From contig CAVSZZ010000001.1 of the NCBI GenBank assembly GCA_963732595.1, positions 248,001 through 312,000 of the forward strand: a stretch of 64,000 nt of DNA. The letters run 5' to 3'. The stretch comes from JAFGXF01 sp963732595. Its GTDB lineage: Bacteria > Chloroflexota > Anaerolineae > Anaerolineales > Anaerolineaceae. The number at the start of each line of letters is the position of its first letter. Position 1 is the stretch's first letter. The translations under genes were made by a program, and so were the position numbers. Under the pieces are notes generated by a model, which worked only from the letters and a program-made list of their open reading frames with translations, was not told where the DNA came from and ran no database searches. Shown piece by piece: positions 26,184 to 35,919 of this stretch.

Positions 26184-26612
26184 CTACCAGCGCCAGGCAT
26201 AAGCCCGGGAAGGCCGCAGCTTGATGATCCTGTTTTCCGCGTCAAATATCCAGGACTTATAGGGATCGTGTTTGACTTCAGACACCCCTACATAGCGGGC
26301 ATAAATACTGGTCGCGTGCCGGATGACCTCCCCGGCGTCACTTAGGATCTCCGCCAGGCCTTCCAACAGGACCGCCCGGGTGGGGCTGTCCACATCGATC
26401 AGGACCGAAATACGCGGGTTCGCCAGGGCTTCCCTCATCTTCCGGGTGGAGGTGAAGGCACTGATGAACAGGCATTCCCCATCCCACTCGAACCACACCG
26501 GGGTGACATGCGGCTGGGCGGTCTGCGGGTCAGCCGTGCCCAGCCTGGACAACAATGGCTGCGTCAGCAGATCCTTCACCCAAACCTGATCCAGTACTTC
26601 TTTTTTACCCAT
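26184..26612 (-). CDS. Pyridoxamine 5'-phosphate oxidase-like FMN-binding protein
   Basis: About 142 residues with the split-barrel flavin-binding fold signs: LLSRLGTADPQTAQPHVTPVWFEWDGECLFISAF, then TRKMREALANPRISVLIDVD. These resemble PPOX-class F420/FMN-dependent proteins. It could bind FMN, F420 or heme; the exact cofactor is unclear. The ATG at 26612 is preferred over a GTG five codons upstream because GGAAAGG lies before the ATG and overlaps the alternative start. It lies 78 bases downstream of nothing obvious on its strand, so it is probably transcribed alone. Confidence 0.8.
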   Translation of the reverse strand: MGKKEVLDQVWVKDLLTQPLLSRLGTADPQTAQPHVTPVWFEWDGECLFISAFTSTRKMREALANPRISVLIDVDSPTRAVLLEGLAEILSDAGEVIRHATSIYARYVGVSEVKHDPYKSWIFDAENRIIKLRPSRAYAWRW

Positions 26613-26690
26613 TATTTGCCTTTCCACTTCTCACCATACTGAAACCATCGATAGCGGCTCTTCAGGACGAAGCACTCGACCCCGATCCTC

Positions 26691-28523
26691 TTATTTCGCC
26701 TCGATCAGAGCCATTTGTTTTTTCGCCACATTCAAGCGCTGGTTGGTTACGAAAATAATCCCATCTCCCGCCTGCCAGTCCTGATCCGCATGAACAATCT
26801 CGGCGCTGTTACGACGAATGCGCAAGATGGGAAGGACACCATTTGAGACGCCCAGATCGCCTGCCCTGGCAACAGGCCGGGAGGCAGGGATTTGCCAGGT
26901 AAAATCATGGATTTTCTTCCATCCCTCCCATTCCGAAATATCAATGTAATGACCAAATGCCAGCCTGCCACCGGTTAATTTCAACAGGGTGGGATTTGCA
27001 CCCTTGGCTGGATTGCTCATGGCCGGAAATGCGCGCTTAATCCCAAAGGCATCCTGTGCGATCTGGCTGCCCAGGACATTAACCTCCGAATTTGATGTGA
27101 CTGCCAGGAAAGTGGCATATTCCTCGGCATGGACCTCCTCAAGCACTTCCTCCTCCAACGCATTCCCATGAATGGCATCCAAGCCAGCCATCCGTGCCCT
27201 TTCGACTGAAGACCGGTTCGTATCGATCAGTAAAACCGGCCGTCCATTTTCCTTCAGCAGCAAACTGATGGCAATCGCCAGCTTGTTAGCACCGATGACA
27301 ATCGCCTTTTCTCCACCCATCTCCTGTAAACCCAACAACCGCGCCACCCAACTGGCACTCAATCCCTGGATGGTAACAGTCATGAGGATGGTCAGGAAAG
27401 TCAATGCCAACAGGCGCTGACCACCTGCCAGTCCGGCGTCATTCAGGGCGATTGTAAAAATTGAGGCCACGGAAGCGGCAATGATACCCCGTGGACCAAC
27501 CCAGGCGATGAAAACCTTTCGGCGCCAATCCAACCGGGTGCGCCAGGTGGAAATGAAGACTGCCAGAGGACGCGCAATCAGCATGATCATGACCACAGCG
27601 CATATCCCAGAGTATCCCACTGAGACAAGTGAGTTGAGCTCCAAGCTGGCGGCCAGCAGAATGAACAACATGCTGATTCCCAGTGTGGTAAGTGTTTCCT
27701 TGAAACGCCGCAGGTTGCGGATACCCGGTACAGCTTTGCTTTGCATGACCAATCCCATTGCCACGGCTGACATGATCCCGGCTTCAGCCTGCAAACTTTC
27801 CGCGATGCCAAAGGTGACCCACACCCCGGCCAGCGCCACCAGGTTGCTCAGTTCCTCAGGCACAAGGTGCCTCGCTTTCAGAAGCCGGGTCAGACCGAGC
27901 GCACCCAGGGTCCCAACAAGACCTCCGACCAGCAAACGCCCAAAATAAGCCCAGAAGATATGGTTGATGCCTGAGGCCCCCCGGGTGGTTGTGGCCAGCA
28001 GAACATCCAGCACCGCGATCGCCAAAATGGCGCCGATTGGATCGATCAGGATGGCTTCACCCTCGAGTATTGTTTTCAACGAACGTGGAACCGAGATACG
28101 TCGAAGCAACGGCTGAACCACTGTGGGGCCAGTCACCGTCATCAACGCTCCGAAAATAATGGCGATCTGCCATTCAAAACCTGCCACATAGTGCACGATC
28201 AGGATGGTCACTCCCCATGAGATGATCACGCCTATCGTCACCAGGTTGCGAATCTCCACGGCACATAAACGCAGAGACTTCAGATTCAGGTTAAGCGCGC
28301 CTTCGAACAGGATAATGGCGACGGCCAGTTTGACCAGGATGGCCAGACCACCGCCCAGCTCGTGTGGCCGGACAATCCCCAACACATTCTCACCCAGCAG
28401 GATTCCAAACCCCAGCAGGAGCACAATGGCCGGGATTCGCCAGCGATGCGCCAGGATCTGTGCCAGCAAGCCAAAACCCACCGCAGACACCACTGTGATC
28501 AGTATCATTGTTCCGTGTTCCAT
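26691..28523 (-). CDS. CPA1-type monovalent cation/proton antiporter with TrkA-N domain
   Basis: 610 residues. About 12 membrane helices (residues 5-395) carry antiporter motifs FEGALNLNL and ILEGEAILIDPIGAILA, the last giving the acid pair at the transport site. A cytoplasmic TrkA-N/RCK domain follows from about residue 402 (KAIVIGANKLAIAISLL, LIDTNR, DAIHGNALEEEVLEE), with a TrkA-C-like tail. NAD(H) or nucleotide binding to this domain usually gates transport. It would exchange Na+ or K+ for H+ across the cytoplasmic membrane; the ion cannot be read from sequence. The start has a GGAG site. Confidence 0.88.
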   Translation of the reverse strand: MEHGTMILITVVSAVGFGLLAQILAHRWRIPAIVLLLGFGILLGENVLGIVRPHELGGGLAILVKLAVAIILFEGALNLNLKSLRLCAVEIRNLVTIGVIISWGVTILIVHYVAGFEWQIAIIFGALMTVTGPTVVQPLLRRISVPRSLKTILEGEAILIDPIGAILAIAVLDVLLATTTRGASGINHIFWAYFGRLLVGGLVGTLGALGLTRLLKARHLVPEELSNLVALAGVWVTFGIAESLQAEAGIMSAVAMGLVMQSKAVPGIRNLRRFKETLTTLGISMLFILLAASLELNSLVSVGYSGICAVVMIMLIARPLAVFISTWRTRLDWRRKVFIAWVGPRGIIAASVASIFTIALNDAGLAGGQRLLALTFLTILMTVTIQGLSASWVARLLGLQEMGGEKAIVIGANKLAIAISLLLKENGRPVLLIDTNRSSVERARMAGLDAIHGNALEEEVLEEVHAEEYATFLAVTSNSEVNVLGSQIAQDAFGIKRAFPAMSNPAKGANPTLLKLTGGRLAFGHYIDISEWEGWKKIHDFTWQIPASRPVARAGDLGVSNGVLPILRIRRNSAEIVHADQDWQAGDGIIFVTNQRLNVAKKQMALIEAK

Positions 28524-28664
28524 GGATTTTTCTCCACGTTCCTGCCCGTTCAGGCTAGAAGGACTCGCACCTGTACCAGGTATTTGATAGATCGAATTTG
28601 AGATGTCTTGACGTTGGGCGATGTTCAGCGTTGAGGATCAAAATAATCACCCGGTCAACCCTCC

Positions 28665-30275
28665 TCATGGTTTGACGATCATCGGAAACCAGGCCAACGG
28701 CGGCAGGAAGTATGGCTCGGCTTCGAAGGCGCCGATGTCACATAACGCAATCCCATCACGGTTCTGGTCCATCGGACGTGTCAAGCCGCGCTGGTCGGAT
28801 GCCAGGCAGCCCCCGCCTGTCTCAAAGGCAGGGCTCATGTCGTCCAGAGTGTAGTTCAAGCTGAAACCGCCATGGAAATCCAGTTCCCCCAGCAGCGGGT
28901 CGGTATCCGTCAGGTCATCAGCCAGAGAAAATTCGCAACTGTCACCCGAGTCGAGATTATGACCAAGTGAGATCAGCCGGACAGTCATCAAGTCTGTCAC
29001 ACAGTTTTCGAAATCGGTCGTTTCGGGATTTCCATTCCAGGCGATGATCGTGTTCCGGACCTGGATATCCGAAACACCCTGCCAGTTGTACAATCCGTTT
29101 CCAAGCGAGCCGATCGGAGCTGCCAGGTTATTATGGACGATGGTGCTGTCATAAATGGATATCGACTGGCCGCTCTCAGTTTCCGGCCCCTGGTAGATAC
29201 CAGCGCCATACCCGGCTGCATTAAGCGCGATTGTGGAGCTGGAGAGGGTCAGGTTGCTGGCATTGTAGATCCCGGCACCAACCCCATTCAATGCCTGCCC
29301 GCCCCCGATGTAGCAGCGTGTGATCTCAACATGCCTCGCAGCATCGGTCCAAAGGAAAAGATTGCCCCCATCTGCATCGGTCACATTGCCAGTCAGACTG
29401 CTGTCTTCCAAGTACAGATCGCCATCCCCCAGACTGATCCCGCCTCCGCCGCCCATGCCATAATTATCATTGATATTCGTCCAGGCAATCGTTGCGATAT
29501 TACCTGCCAGGAAAAGGCCGCCGCCTCCGCTGGCTGAGTTGTTGGAGATCCCGGCATGGTCCAACTGCAAGTCCCCCGCAGCCACCAAGATACCACCACC
29601 CAGACCATATTCGGCGGAGTTGCTGTAAATCGAAGAAGACAGGTAAGCCCGAAAGCTCTGGCCTGTATGGGCAGGATCAGAAGCCACACCCCCGCCATAT
29701 TCCTGTGAGACATTGTGATGAATACTCACCCGGCTGACCCACAGGGATTCCTCATTCAAAACCCCGCCCCCATCACCCGTTGACGGGTGGCCGCCGGTGA
29801 TCGACAGGTCCCACATCTTTACCACAAAATCACTTTCAACATCCTGAACAATGTGGAACACACGATCATTCAGCCCCGCCTGTGCCTGGATGATGGTCAT
29901 CCCGGCACCAGCACCATACAGATCAACGGGGACAAGGATATCCAGGTCTCCGGTGGTATTGCCATCCTCATCAATTCCGGGAAGGCTTAGTGTATAGATC
30001 CCTGCCGGAATGATGATCGCAAGGGTGCCGCTGCCACTGCGAACACATCCGCCGAAATCGCCCGCCTCATTGGCGGTCTGGATGGCTTCACGCAGCGAAC
30101 AAAGACTGCCATCCCCATACTCATCCATATCTGTCGTGACATTGATCACGCTATAGGGTATTTCAGGGATGGCAGCAACAGATTGATATGGGAATCGCCA
30201 CCAGAGGAGGAGCATCACCATCACCAGAATAAAGATCCCTGTCAATCGCTTGAAGGTATAGTTCCTCGTGGCCAT
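28665..30275 (-). CDS. Secreted CSLREA / choice-of-anchor beta-helix protein
   Basis: 536 residues from the ATG at 30275 (GAAAGAAG site), inside the end of the upstream gene's 3' flank. An N-terminal membrane/signal helix (about residues 12-30) precedes the CSLREA motif in GDGSLCSLREAIQTANEAG (about residue 60). A right-handed beta-helix region full of Gly-rich GGG and NN turns follows (GGGVLNEE, GGGGLFL, GAGIYN). The end is DIGAFEAEPYFLPPLAWFPMIVKP. CSLREA proteins are surface or secreted, often adhesins or carbohydrate-binding or -cleaving beta-helices; activity is unknown. The C-terminal (Y/W)xP motif recurs in the three other paralogues and may be a sorting or anchoring signal. Confidence 0.82.
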   Translation of the reverse strand: MATRNYTFKRLTGIFILVMVMLLLWWRFPYQSVAAIPEIPYSVINVTTDMDEYGDGSLCSLREAIQTANEAGDFGGCVRSGSGTLAIIIPAGIYTLSLPGIDEDGNTTGDLDILVPVDLYGAGAGMTIIQAQAGLNDRVFHIVQDVESDFVVKMWDLSITGGHPSTGDGGGVLNEESLWVSRVSIHHNVSQEYGGGVASDPAHTGQSFRAYLSSSIYSNSAEYGLGGGILVAAGDLQLDHAGISNNSASGGGGLFLAGNIATIAWTNINDNYGMGGGGGISLGDGDLYLEDSSLTGNVTDADGGNLFLWTDAARHVEITRCYIGGGQALNGVGAGIYNASNLTLSSSTIALNAAGYGAGIYQGPETESGQSISIYDSTIVHNNLAAPIGSLGNGLYNWQGVSDIQVRNTIIAWNGNPETTDFENCVTDLMTVRLISLGHNLDSGDSCEFSLADDLTDTDPLLGELDFHGGFSLNYTLDDMSPAFETGGGCLASDQRGLTRPMDQNRDGIALCDIGAFEAEPYFLPPLAWFPMIVKP

Positions 30276-30288
30276 GTCTGTACTTCTT

Positions 30289-31998
30289 TCAGGGTGCAGA
30301 ATTATAAAAGCCATCCCCCAGCCCTGGACCCAGCAGGTTGACCCATGGATCATGCACAGGCGTGCAGGGTAATGGCGCATACCAGCACCAGTCATAATTG
30401 AACTCGCCCACCGGCATGTTCACATTGAAATCTCCCATTGACCTCACGGCAAGTTCCGATTTGGGATAAGCGGCAGGTCGGATCAGGTACTGCATCAGGA
30501 ATTCCGATCGGGCTATCTTGAAAACACCATACAGTTGGTAGACCAGGATTACGCTTACAAGCACATAGGCGATATATGGCGACCACTTGCTCCGCGCTTT
30601 GATGAGCAGGACACCCACATACGCGAGACCGAGGCTGAAAAGGATGATAATCGCATTATAACCATAACGAAGCATGGGTGAACCAATGAACCAGAATACC
30701 ATCAATAACACCAGGGTGCTGGCGAACACCAGCATACTGGATTTCTGACGCCGGCTTTTTTTCTTTATCAGCAGGAATATCCCGTAAATTAATAAGCCTA
30801 CTGCCGTTGCTATGGCACCTCCTACCAGGATCTTATCGATCAAGCCTTGGCGCTGCCACCAAGCCGGGAGCCACTGATCGAAGCCCAACAATTGATTCAT
30901 TAACGGGTCCCTGTTTTCAGTGCGATCGATATATCGCATCCATGTTAACTGGTAATCGACACTGAATTCCGGAATCTCCCATTTAAAATTGAATATATCC
31001 AATGCCTTCGTTGGATAGAGAGGCAGTCCACTTAATAAGAGCCCGCGTATTTCCCAGGGCACCAGAATGAAAAAAGCCAGAAAGATCGGATGGCCCAACC
31101 CCTGCTTGCGAGCGTTTTTGAAGAGCAGATACAGTGGCAGTAGGATCACTGGAAGGGCGGATAGCTTGAACATCACCGCAAACAAAGCCGAGAGGACAAT
31201 CGGGAGTTCTCCTGATGTGTGCTGTTCATCTTCCAAGCCCAGGAGAAAATCCAAAAACAGTAAAACTGCCAGCCAGGTGAAAATCCCGGCCGGTAGATCC
31301 GTTGATGGAGAGGACAACTCACGGATGTAGATCCTGCGGGAGACATAAAGAAGGATGAAAGCGCCAAGGATGCTCACGTCCATCCGGCCTTTGAATAAAC
31401 CTGTCAGCTTGCCAAGCAAGAAGATGCCGAAAACAGCAAACAACAAACCATTCATGGAATGTGAGGAACCGACACCCAGGAAGGAAAAGCTTGATAAAGC
31501 TGCCAGCGGGAATAGCAGCGGGTTGTAACCCAGCTGGGGAATCAGATTGGCTAGACCGGTAACGGTGCCGTATTCCTCAAGCCAACGGATAGCCTGGGCA
31601 TGATACAGACCGGTATCATAATTCTCCGGAACCTGCGCCGACCAAAACAGGCAGATGAAAGCCAGCGCCAATCCGGCGAGCAGGATCAATGGATGGTTCC
31701 GTCGTATTTCCGTCCAATCTGCACGCAAGGTGGTCAATAAGACTCGCCTGTTGATCAACGCAACGCTTCCCAGCACCAGACCGGTGATCAAAAAAGCGAC
31801 CGCCCCAAGAGGGATGATAAATGATAGCAGGATCGCCCAGACTCCCAGCAAGCCCAAACCCAGCAGCAAACGAACGGGGATTGAGATCGTGGATTTTGAG
31901 GCGTGCTGATCTTTTTTTTCAAGCGCAAGCTGGATCAGGATTGCTACCGTGTAAGCTAATATCAGCAAGACAATCCACTGGAATAGTATAATCAGCAT
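30289..31998 (-). CDS. Multi-pass membrane protein, GT-C/LIC_10190-like
   Basis: 569 residues with many membrane helices. The motif ENYDTGLYHAQAIRWLEEYGTVTGLANL (about residue 120-150, quoted here in overlapping short form: DTGLYHAQAIRW, then GLANLIP) resembles the first extracytoplasmic loop of a GT-C-like membrane family. The C-terminal 60 residues form an extracytoplasmic tail with Cys and Trp residues (WCWYAPLPCTPVHDPWVNLLG). It probably handles lipid-linked sugars outside the membrane; family assignment is tentative. It lies 13 bases upstream of the CSLREA gene on the same strand, so the two are likely co-transcribed. Confidence 0.65.
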   Translation of the reverse strand: MLIILFQWIVLLILAYTVAILIQLALEKKDQHASKSTISIPVRLLLGLGLLGVWAILLSFIIPLGAVAFLITGLVLGSVALINRRVLLTTLRADWTEIRRNHPLILLAGLALAFICLFWSAQVPENYDTGLYHAQAIRWLEEYGTVTGLANLIPQLGYNPLLFPLAALSSFSFLGVGSSHSMNGLLFAVFGIFLLGKLTGLFKGRMDVSILGAFILLYVSRRIYIRELSSPSTDLPAGIFTWLAVLLFLDFLLGLEDEQHTSGELPIVLSALFAVMFKLSALPVILLPLYLLFKNARKQGLGHPIFLAFFILVPWEIRGLLLSGLPLYPTKALDIFNFKWEIPEFSVDYQLTWMRYIDRTENRDPLMNQLLGFDQWLPAWWQRQGLIDKILVGGAIATAVGLLIYGIFLLIKKKSRRQKSSMLVFASTLVLLMVFWFIGSPMLRYGYNAIIILFSLGLAYVGVLLIKARSKWSPYIAYVLVSVILVYQLYGVFKIARSEFLMQYLIRPAAYPKSELAVRSMGDFNVNMPVGEFNYDWCWYAPLPCTPVHDPWVNLLGPGLGDGFYNSAP

Positions 31999-32110
31999 TT
32001 GAGGTCGATTTTACCATTGCTGGAATCTATATTCCTTGTGATGGATAGTCCCAAGCATATTTATTTCACTTTGCCTGATAAAATATTTTTTACCCCATAG
32101 GATCTTTTGC

Positions 32111-33835
32111 ATGACTCCTCGATCAAATATTTGGCAAATCTTAAATATAACCAAACGAAACTGGGGTTTCATCGCCCTGTTCTTTTTAGCCTTCTTAATG
32201 GTCGGCTTATTTTCATATCAGGATTATGGGATGAGTGTGGATGAACCAGGCACGAGGGGATGGGGTCTGGAGTATTACCACACAATAACCACCAAGTCTC
32301 CTCTGGAGCTCCCCTGGACCGATAAATACTATGGACCTCTTTTTAATATCGTGCTTGCCTTTGGAGAAAAAGCTTTCCACCTGGCAGACACATCCGATAT
32401 TTTCACTTTTTACCATCTATTTACATTCTTACTCTTCTTTATCAGCGTTTTGGCTTTCTACGTGATCGGCAGCCTGTTTTTTAATAATTGGAAATATGCA
32501 CTTTTAGGGTGTCTATTGTTGATCGTCAGCCCCAGGATCTTTGCTGATTCCTTTTACAACCCCAAAGATATCCCTTTTATGTGTTTTTATATCATCAGCT
32601 TGTTAACTTTGCTGATCGTTATGCGTTTTCCTTCACCCATTTCAATTGCCGCACATGGAATAACAACGGCGTGTTTGATTGCAACACGCGTATTAGGCAT
32701 TTACATGGTTTTATGTTCAACCATCATCTTACTGTTATTCATATGGGTTAATCGTAAGGACCGCATGCTGTTATATCTCCAATTCCTTTATCTGATCGAA
32801 TACATTTCTTTTACACTCGGATTTACTGCTTTATTCTGGCCATCGGTTTACTTCGAGCCGATCGAGGTACTAAAAAACTCAATACAAATAATGAATCAAT
32901 ATCCCTGGCTCGGACGTGTTCTCTACTTCGGCAAGCTTTATCACTCATATGAACTCACCTGGAAATACTTATTGACCTATATTGGAATTACTACTCCGAT
33001 CACCTACTCTGTGCTATTTATTATTGGTACGATCAGAACTGCGATTGCGATCATCCGTTTAAAATTCAACATTACCCTTCAAAATATCCTGGATATCGTG
33101 CTCGTTCTTGCCTTGTTCTATGGGCCATTTCTGTATGCGACCATTTTCCGGACCAATCTATATAATGGATGGAGACAAATGTACTTTCTCTATCCCCCGT
33201 TTATCCTCATCGCAGTCGTTGGAGCCCAATATCTTTTTACTCTCGGTAATACAAGGTTATTGCGTACATTATCTATCGCTAGTGGGTTATTACTTGCTGT
33301 TAATGTCGTAACCACGGTAAGCTTCATGATCATTAATCATCCATACGAATATGTGTACTTCAACCGCCTGGCAGGAAAAGATATGCAGGCCGTCAAAATG
33401 AATTTTGATCTTGATTATTGGGGATTAACGTATCGAGCGGCTCTTGAATACATCATCCAAACAGACGAACGGGATCAGATTTCTGTTTATGCTTATGATC
33501 CTGATGGACCAATAAACTTATTAATCCTTCCGGAGGAAGACCGTAAGCGGATCATATTTGTTGAACCGGAGCAGAGTCCAGATTACTTTATTTCCAGGTA
33601 TCTTTACCATCCCGAGGAATACACCTCGTTGGAGCCTGACTTTACGGTGAATGTTGGAAATGCCCGACTAATTGTTGTTTATAAAATGGATGGACTTGAA
33701 ATCCAAATTAAAGAATCCAGCCGAAATTATAATTATCCAAAAATAAAACTTGAACCCCGGCAAATTGAATCTCGACTAGGGTTTTTACTTATCCAAATAG
33801 AGATACGCATTTTCATACTTACCAATCAGGTATAG
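32111..33835 (+). CDS. AT-rich membrane glycosyltransferase-like protein (GT39/ArnT-like)
   Basis: 574 residues with about 11 or more membrane helices. The first loop has MSVDEPGTRGWGLEYY (acidic DE pair near residue 45), and YYGPLFNIVLAFGE and NPKDIPFM follow, as in GT-C/GT39 glycosyltransferases. The base composition is plainly different from its neighbours: 19 of 60 bases are G+C in 32701-32760, against 38 of 60 in 34021-34080. That suggests acquisition from elsewhere. Its last 17 codons run antisense through the 3' end of the convergent gene at 33785-35715, so its natural C-terminus may have been lost. The start has AGGA eight bases upstream. Confidence 0.72.
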   Translation: MTPRSNIWQILNITKRNWGFIALFFLAFLMVGLFSYQDYGMSVDEPGTRGWGLEYYHTITTKSPLELPWTDKYYGPLFNIVLAFGEKAFHLADTSDIFTFYHLFTFLLFFISVLAFYVIGSLFFNNWKYALLGCLLLIVSPRIFADSFYNPKDIPFMCFYIISLLTLLIVMRFPSPISIAAHGITTACLIATRVLGIYMVLCSTIILLLFIWVNRKDRMLLYLQFLYLIEYISFTLGFTALFWPSVYFEPIEVLKNSIQIMNQYPWLGRVLYFGKLYHSYELTWKYLLTYIGITTPITYSVLFIIGTIRTAIAIIRLKFNITLQNILDIVLVLALFYGPFLYATIFRTNLYNGWRQMYFLYPPFILIAVVGAQYLFTLGNTRLLRTLSIASGLLLAVNVVTTVSFMIINHPYEYVYFNRLAGKDMQAVKMNFDLDYWGLTYRAALEYIIQTDERDQISVYAYDPDGPINLLILPEEDRKRIIFVEPEQSPDYFISRYLYHPEEYTSLEPDFTVNVGNARLIVVYKMDGLEIQIKESSRNYNYPKIKLEPRQIESRLGFLLIQIEIRIFILTNQV

Positions 33836-35715
33836 ACCGGACCAATCTATCTGCCCGTCGCAGATCGTACAAATCACTGCACAGGGTTGATAATCAGGCG
33901 TCAGGTAGCGCACGGCCTCCGGAAAGGCAAAGATTGATTCAAGCCGCAAGCCGCTGAATGGGGCGCCCAGGATCCACCAGAACGGGTATTCGGGGTCAGA
34001 TGAGTCGATCCGCAGGCCGATGTCACGGCATCCGGAGCGCTGGATCTCGCCTGCCATCTGGAGATAAGGCTGGCGGGATCCCTGCATTCGCGCGAAGAAT
34101 GCTGTCGAGCGCGGCTCCAACAGGATCGAACCGGCGGTATTACCGGTCACCCAGGTCGCCTTGAGCGCCAGGGGTTCCGGGTGGTCGCGCAGGGCGATCA
34201 ACGGGCGGGTCTTGTTGATCAACAGCCAGGGGATCCCCGTCACGAACAGGAGGAATATTGCCAAGGTCAGTAACCGTTGATCTTTAAGCCATTTTCGGAA
34301 AACCAGACCGAACAGGGGTGCGCTGGCCAGGAACAAAGGGATCTCGTAACGGACAAAATAGGGGTTGTACTGGAGGACATAACACACGGTGCAGTAACTC
34401 AGGAGCACCCATCCCAGGTAAGACCAGGTGGTCCGATCCACACGCTTGTGATTGATCAGCAATCCGATCAATGTAAGGCTCAGGAGCAATACCTGTAGGG
34501 GATTGCCAGCATAATCCTCATCATTCCAGGAAAAGACCACCCAGTAGGCCGGATAACCGTTTTGGGCTGTTTCGCCGGATGAAAACAACCATCCCAGGAA
34601 TTGATGATTGCGGGGGTCTGAAGGCGTGACCAGGTTTAACGCGATATTCCGGATGGGGTTCATCAGGGTACCAATGCCAAAGGATTGAGAGACATTCGCC
34701 CCGATCATCGTCTGGGAACCAAATGGATTGCCGAATGTGATCAGGTTGCGCCCCCAATAACCGGCGTTAACGAGTACGCAAATGGCAGCGATGATCAGAA
34801 GGATCATCAAACCTCGTTTCCAACCGGCCCTGCGGAGGACCAGGATCGAAAACACGATCAGTAAAATGAAAGCATAGGGATAAAAAGTGGCCTTGGTCAA
34901 CATACCCAGCGCCAGGCATCCGGCGAAGCACAGGTATTCCAAAGCGGATAGCGGGCGTTTTACGGCGATGAGGATGAACAGCAACAGGCCGGTGAACCAA
35001 AAAGCGGTGATGATGTCATTTTGAGTGCTGGAAGATTGCAGCAGCGCTGCCGGGAGGCTGGCGGTAAAGAATACGCTCAACCATTGCGCCTGTCGATCGC
35101 CGCCGAGTTCTTTGGCAATTAACGACACACCCATCACGCCACCGATCAACGCCAGCCATTGGACCAGGAAGGAGAACGCGTCCGAATTCGTTAAAAGCCA
35201 GACCTGCAGGATCGCTTCCTCCGACCAGATCGGATAGGAGAGCTGGTTGATATAAGCCGTGGCGTGATGCTCCAGACTCCCGGATTGATACCAATGGGCC
35301 ACCCGCGGCAGATGATAGAGCAAAGAGTCAAAGTTATTGGGGGGGAGAGCATACCCACCAGAAAAGTGAGAATTAATATGATCCCGATCAACCACGCAAA
35401 GAAGACATCCTGACCCGTCAAGTGCGGCCGGGATGCCCGCAGCAGCTGCCAGCCGCGCGTGATATGGTGCGTGTGCACATTTAAAGCCAGCAGGCAGATA
35501 ACCGGCAGGATCCAGGCGACCAGGATGCCGGTGGTTGTGAGGGCGGCCACAAGGCTAAGTGCTTCCGAGGCGAGTGCCAGGTATAAACCCAGCAAGATGA
35601 TCGCCTCGAGCATGATCTTGCGCAAAGGCACCGGTTTATGCTCTTCAGGCTCCTGGAGCGACAGGAGCAGGAGAAATAACATCGACCCGGCAATGACTGG
35701 AATGATCAACAGCAT
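33785..35715 (-). pseudogene. Membrane glycosyltransferase-like protein, frameshifted in a homopolymer
   Basis: A paralogue of the 35920-37890 product. Starting at ATG 35715 (AGGGA site, matching the paralogue's MLI..P start), about 125 codons read up to GMLSPP, then the frame fails. The rest, NNFDSLLYHLPRVAHWYQSG onward to LIGKYENAYLYLDK, lies one frame over. The join sits exactly in a run of seven G (35339-35345). Eight would restore LSPPNNFDSLLYH, matching LSPTNNGDSLFYH in the paralogue. It shares ATSTQND/SSTQND, LTKATFY, RPLIALRD and the tail SGCRDIGLRIDSSDPEYPFWW. It probably transfers sugar from a lipid carrier outside the membrane. One missing base in a homopolymer is a classic sequencing error or a slippage-type switch. 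Confidence 0.83.
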
Positions 35716-35919
35716 GGTTATCCCTGATGAGTCAATCTCGAGACCCGCAAGGGTCATTTCAAGTAAAAGTGACCCGGGTTAATCATATCAGATTGCATTC
35801 GCGATGATACAAAAATGGTCGACTTGGTTATCATACGGATCAGAAGAAAAACGGGTGTCTATCTGTGCCATTAACATCGTGATGTATAATCCAACAAAGA
35901 TCTCGCGCCAACCCATCAA

